From Bacteroidetes bacterium UBA7688 (GTDB lineage Bacteria > Bacteroidota > Bacteroidia > Chitinophagales > Chitinophagaceae), in assembly GCA_002482815.1 (NCBI GenBank), contig DLGS01000347.1, positions 1 through 13,387 on the forward strand: a stretch of 13,387 bases of DNA. Direction: 5' to 3'. Positions 12,203 through 13,387 of the stretch are shown here, in pieces (the first letter of the stretch is position 1; the number at the start of each line of letters is the position of its first letter). Under the pieces are notes generated by a model, which saw only the letters and a list, made by a program, of their open reading frames with translations, was not told the DNA's origin and searched no databases. Both the position numbers and the translations under genes were made by a program.

Positions 12203-13387
12203 CTACGATAGTGCCTGTTCGAAATCTGCTATAATATCAGCAACCGTTTCCATTCCGATGCTGATGCGAATCAAACCATCAGAAATACCTGAAGCAATAC
12301 GCTGCTCGCGGCTTACACCCACATGGGTAGTGGATGCAGGATGAGAAACTAAGGTATCACAGGTTCCTAAAGAAACAGCGTTGGTGCATAATTTCAATTT
12401 GTTCATAAAGGCCGCTGCTGCGTCAAAACCGCCCACAACTTCGATGCTCATCAGGCTGCCAAATTCTTTCATTTGCTTTTTGGCAATGCTGTGATGCGGA
12501 TGGGAAGAAAGCCCCGGATAATTTACGGTTTCTACCTTGCTATGTTGCTCAAAAAACTGTGCTACTTTCATTGCATTGCTGCAATGGCGTTCCATTCTTA
12601 AGGATAGTGTACGCAAACCATTACCCAAAAGGAAAGCGTCAAAAGCATTACTGTTGCCACCCAATAAGCGATGCATTTTCTTCACGTCAGCATTCATTCT
12701 GCCGGCATCTTTTCCGACAAGGATACCACCAATAGCGGTTCCGTGACCATTCAAAAATTTGGTGGTAGAGTGAATCACAAAATCAACATCATACTTAAAT
12801 GGCTGTTGCAACAAGGGCGTACAAAAAGTATTGTCCACACAAACTACCAGCTTATTCTGTTTGCCGAGAGCGCTCAGCATCTCCAGGTCAATGCATTGCA
12901 AGGTAGGATTAGCAGGCGTTTCGAGGTACATCATTTTAATAGCCGAATCTGCCTGAATAGCTTTGGTAACTTCCGTTTCGTTGTGCATATCCACAATTAC
13001 TGTGCTGATGCCCAACGAAGGGAGCACTTTGTCAATCATTTCCTGCGTGCCGCCATACAAAGAAGGATGGGAGATGATTTTGTCACCGGACTTCAGATTA
13101 GACAATAACATTGTGGCGATGGCCGCCATTCCCGAGGCATGCAGAATCGCATATAATTTAAGATCAGCACCTTCGGCATCTTTAAGACCAAATGCTTCCA
13201 GCAAAGCTATTTTGCGCTCCACTTCTTCAATGGTCGGATTACCAAAACGACCATAAATATAGCCCGGCTCTTTTCCCGAAAAGACATTCACGCCCTGCTC
13301 TGTACTGTCGAAAGTATATGTGCTGGATGCATACAATGGTGTAAGATGCGCGCGGTTGGGATCGTCCGTATGACCACCGTGGATACA
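12203..13387 (-). CDS. Trans-sulfuration-family PLP enzyme (Cys/Met metabolism), 5' end beyond window
   Basis: This is a gamma-family PLP enzyme, the group containing cystathionine gamma-synthase/lyase, methionine gamma-lyase and O-acetylhomoserine sulfhydrylase. The reading frame stays open to the right edge: before the TTG at 13336 it encodes CIHGGHTDDPNRAHLTPLYA, the normal N-terminal region, so the gene is cut by the window and does not start at 13336. Motifs seen are YGRFGNPT (cofactor phosphate binding), ASGMAAIATML, SHPSLYGGT, ETPANPTLQ, VDNTFCTPLLQQP, the PLP lysine in HSTTKFLNGHG (codon 12758-12760), NAVSLGTCDTLVSHPA and SDGLIRISIGME. The position of the reactive cysteine in methionine gamma-lyases (YGCT) is glycine here (YGGT), favouring a synthase, sulfhydrylase or cystathionine lyase. 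The exact reaction is unresolved. A short insert (FGLKDAEGADLKL) precedes the ASGMAAI segment. Confidence 0.9.
   Translation of the reverse strand, partial: CIHGGHTDDPNRAHLTPLYASSTYTFDSTEQGVNVFSGKEPGYIYGRFGNPTIEEVERKIALLEAFGLKDAEGADLKLYAILHASGMAAIATMLLSNLKSGDKIISHPSLYGGTQEMIDKVLPSLGISTVIVDMHNETEVTKAIQADSAIKMMYLETPANPTLQCIDLEMLSALGKQNKLVVCVDNTFCTPLLQQPFKYDVDFVIHSTTKFLNGHGTAIGGILVGKDAGRMNADVKKMHRLLGGNSNAFDAFLLGNGLRTLSLRMERHCSNAMKVAQFFEQHSKVETVNYPGLSSHPHHSIAKKQMKEFGSLMSIEVVGGFDAAAAFMNKLKLCTNAVSLGTCDTLVSHPASTTHVGVSREQRIASGISDGLIRISIGMETVADIIADFEQALS

Noticed and set aside
12671..13108. 145-residue plus-strand open frame within the PLP-enzyme gene
   Set aside because: It is antisense to a conserved gene and its translation shows no family features.
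13334..13336. TTG at 13336 as the start of the PLP enzyme
   Set aside because: The frame continues upstream to the window edge and encodes a recognisable N-terminal segment of the family, so the gene is partial rather than starting here.

Overview
The window looks like chromosomal DNA of a member of the Bacteroidota, possibly a Chitinophaga- or Sphingobacterium-like lineage. The phylum is supported by an exported protein with a type IX secretion (gliding-motility-type) C-terminal domain, by -7 promoter boxes of the Bacteroidota form TAnnTTTG ahead of several genes, and by the near absence of Shine-Dalgarno sequences. The genus is inference. I see no rRNA, tRNA, CRISPR array, insertion sequence, integrase or phage gene.

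Layout. Positions 39-2109 hold two plus-strand translation-related genes: the ATPase ychF and a stand-alone 23S rRNA methyltransferase related to the RlmK half of E. coli RlmKL. Next (2180-2941) is an ABC-transporter ATPase with its own promoter but no permease beside it. A bidirectional terminator at 2957-2990 separates it from a convergent NifU-family iron-sulfur protein (3013-3603, minus). The 201-bp divergent region 3604-3804 carries promoters for both flanking genes and a direct repeat that closely matches LytTR-type regulator sites. It leads into an 802-residue exported protein with a propeller-like N-terminus, a PKD domain, two Ig-like repeats and a type IX sorting domain.

Positions 6305-10405 are a tight plus-strand operon for a 3,6-dideoxyhexose glycan. 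It encodes a CDP-4-dehydro-6-deoxyglucose 3-dehydratase (E1/DdhC), a family 2 glycosyltransferase, a CDP-paratose/abequose-synthase-like reductase, and a very clear CDP-paratose 2-epimerase (tyvelose epimerase). Together they predict CDP-tyvelose synthesis and transfer of a sugar, perhaps tyvelose, to LPS or another surface glycan. The early pathway genes (glucose-1-phosphate cytidylyltransferase, CDP-glucose 4,6-dehydratase, E3 reductase) are not in the window.

Two more family 2 glycosyltransferases (10406-12142, minus) converge on this operon, with stop codons directly abutting. Upstream of them, after a strong terminator, is a gamma-family PLP enzyme of sulfur amino-acid metabolism that runs off the right edge. 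The most notable items are the distal-only CDP-tyvelose module, the LytTR-like repeat ahead of the secreted protein, and the terminator placed almost on the non-ATG start of a glycosyltransferase.
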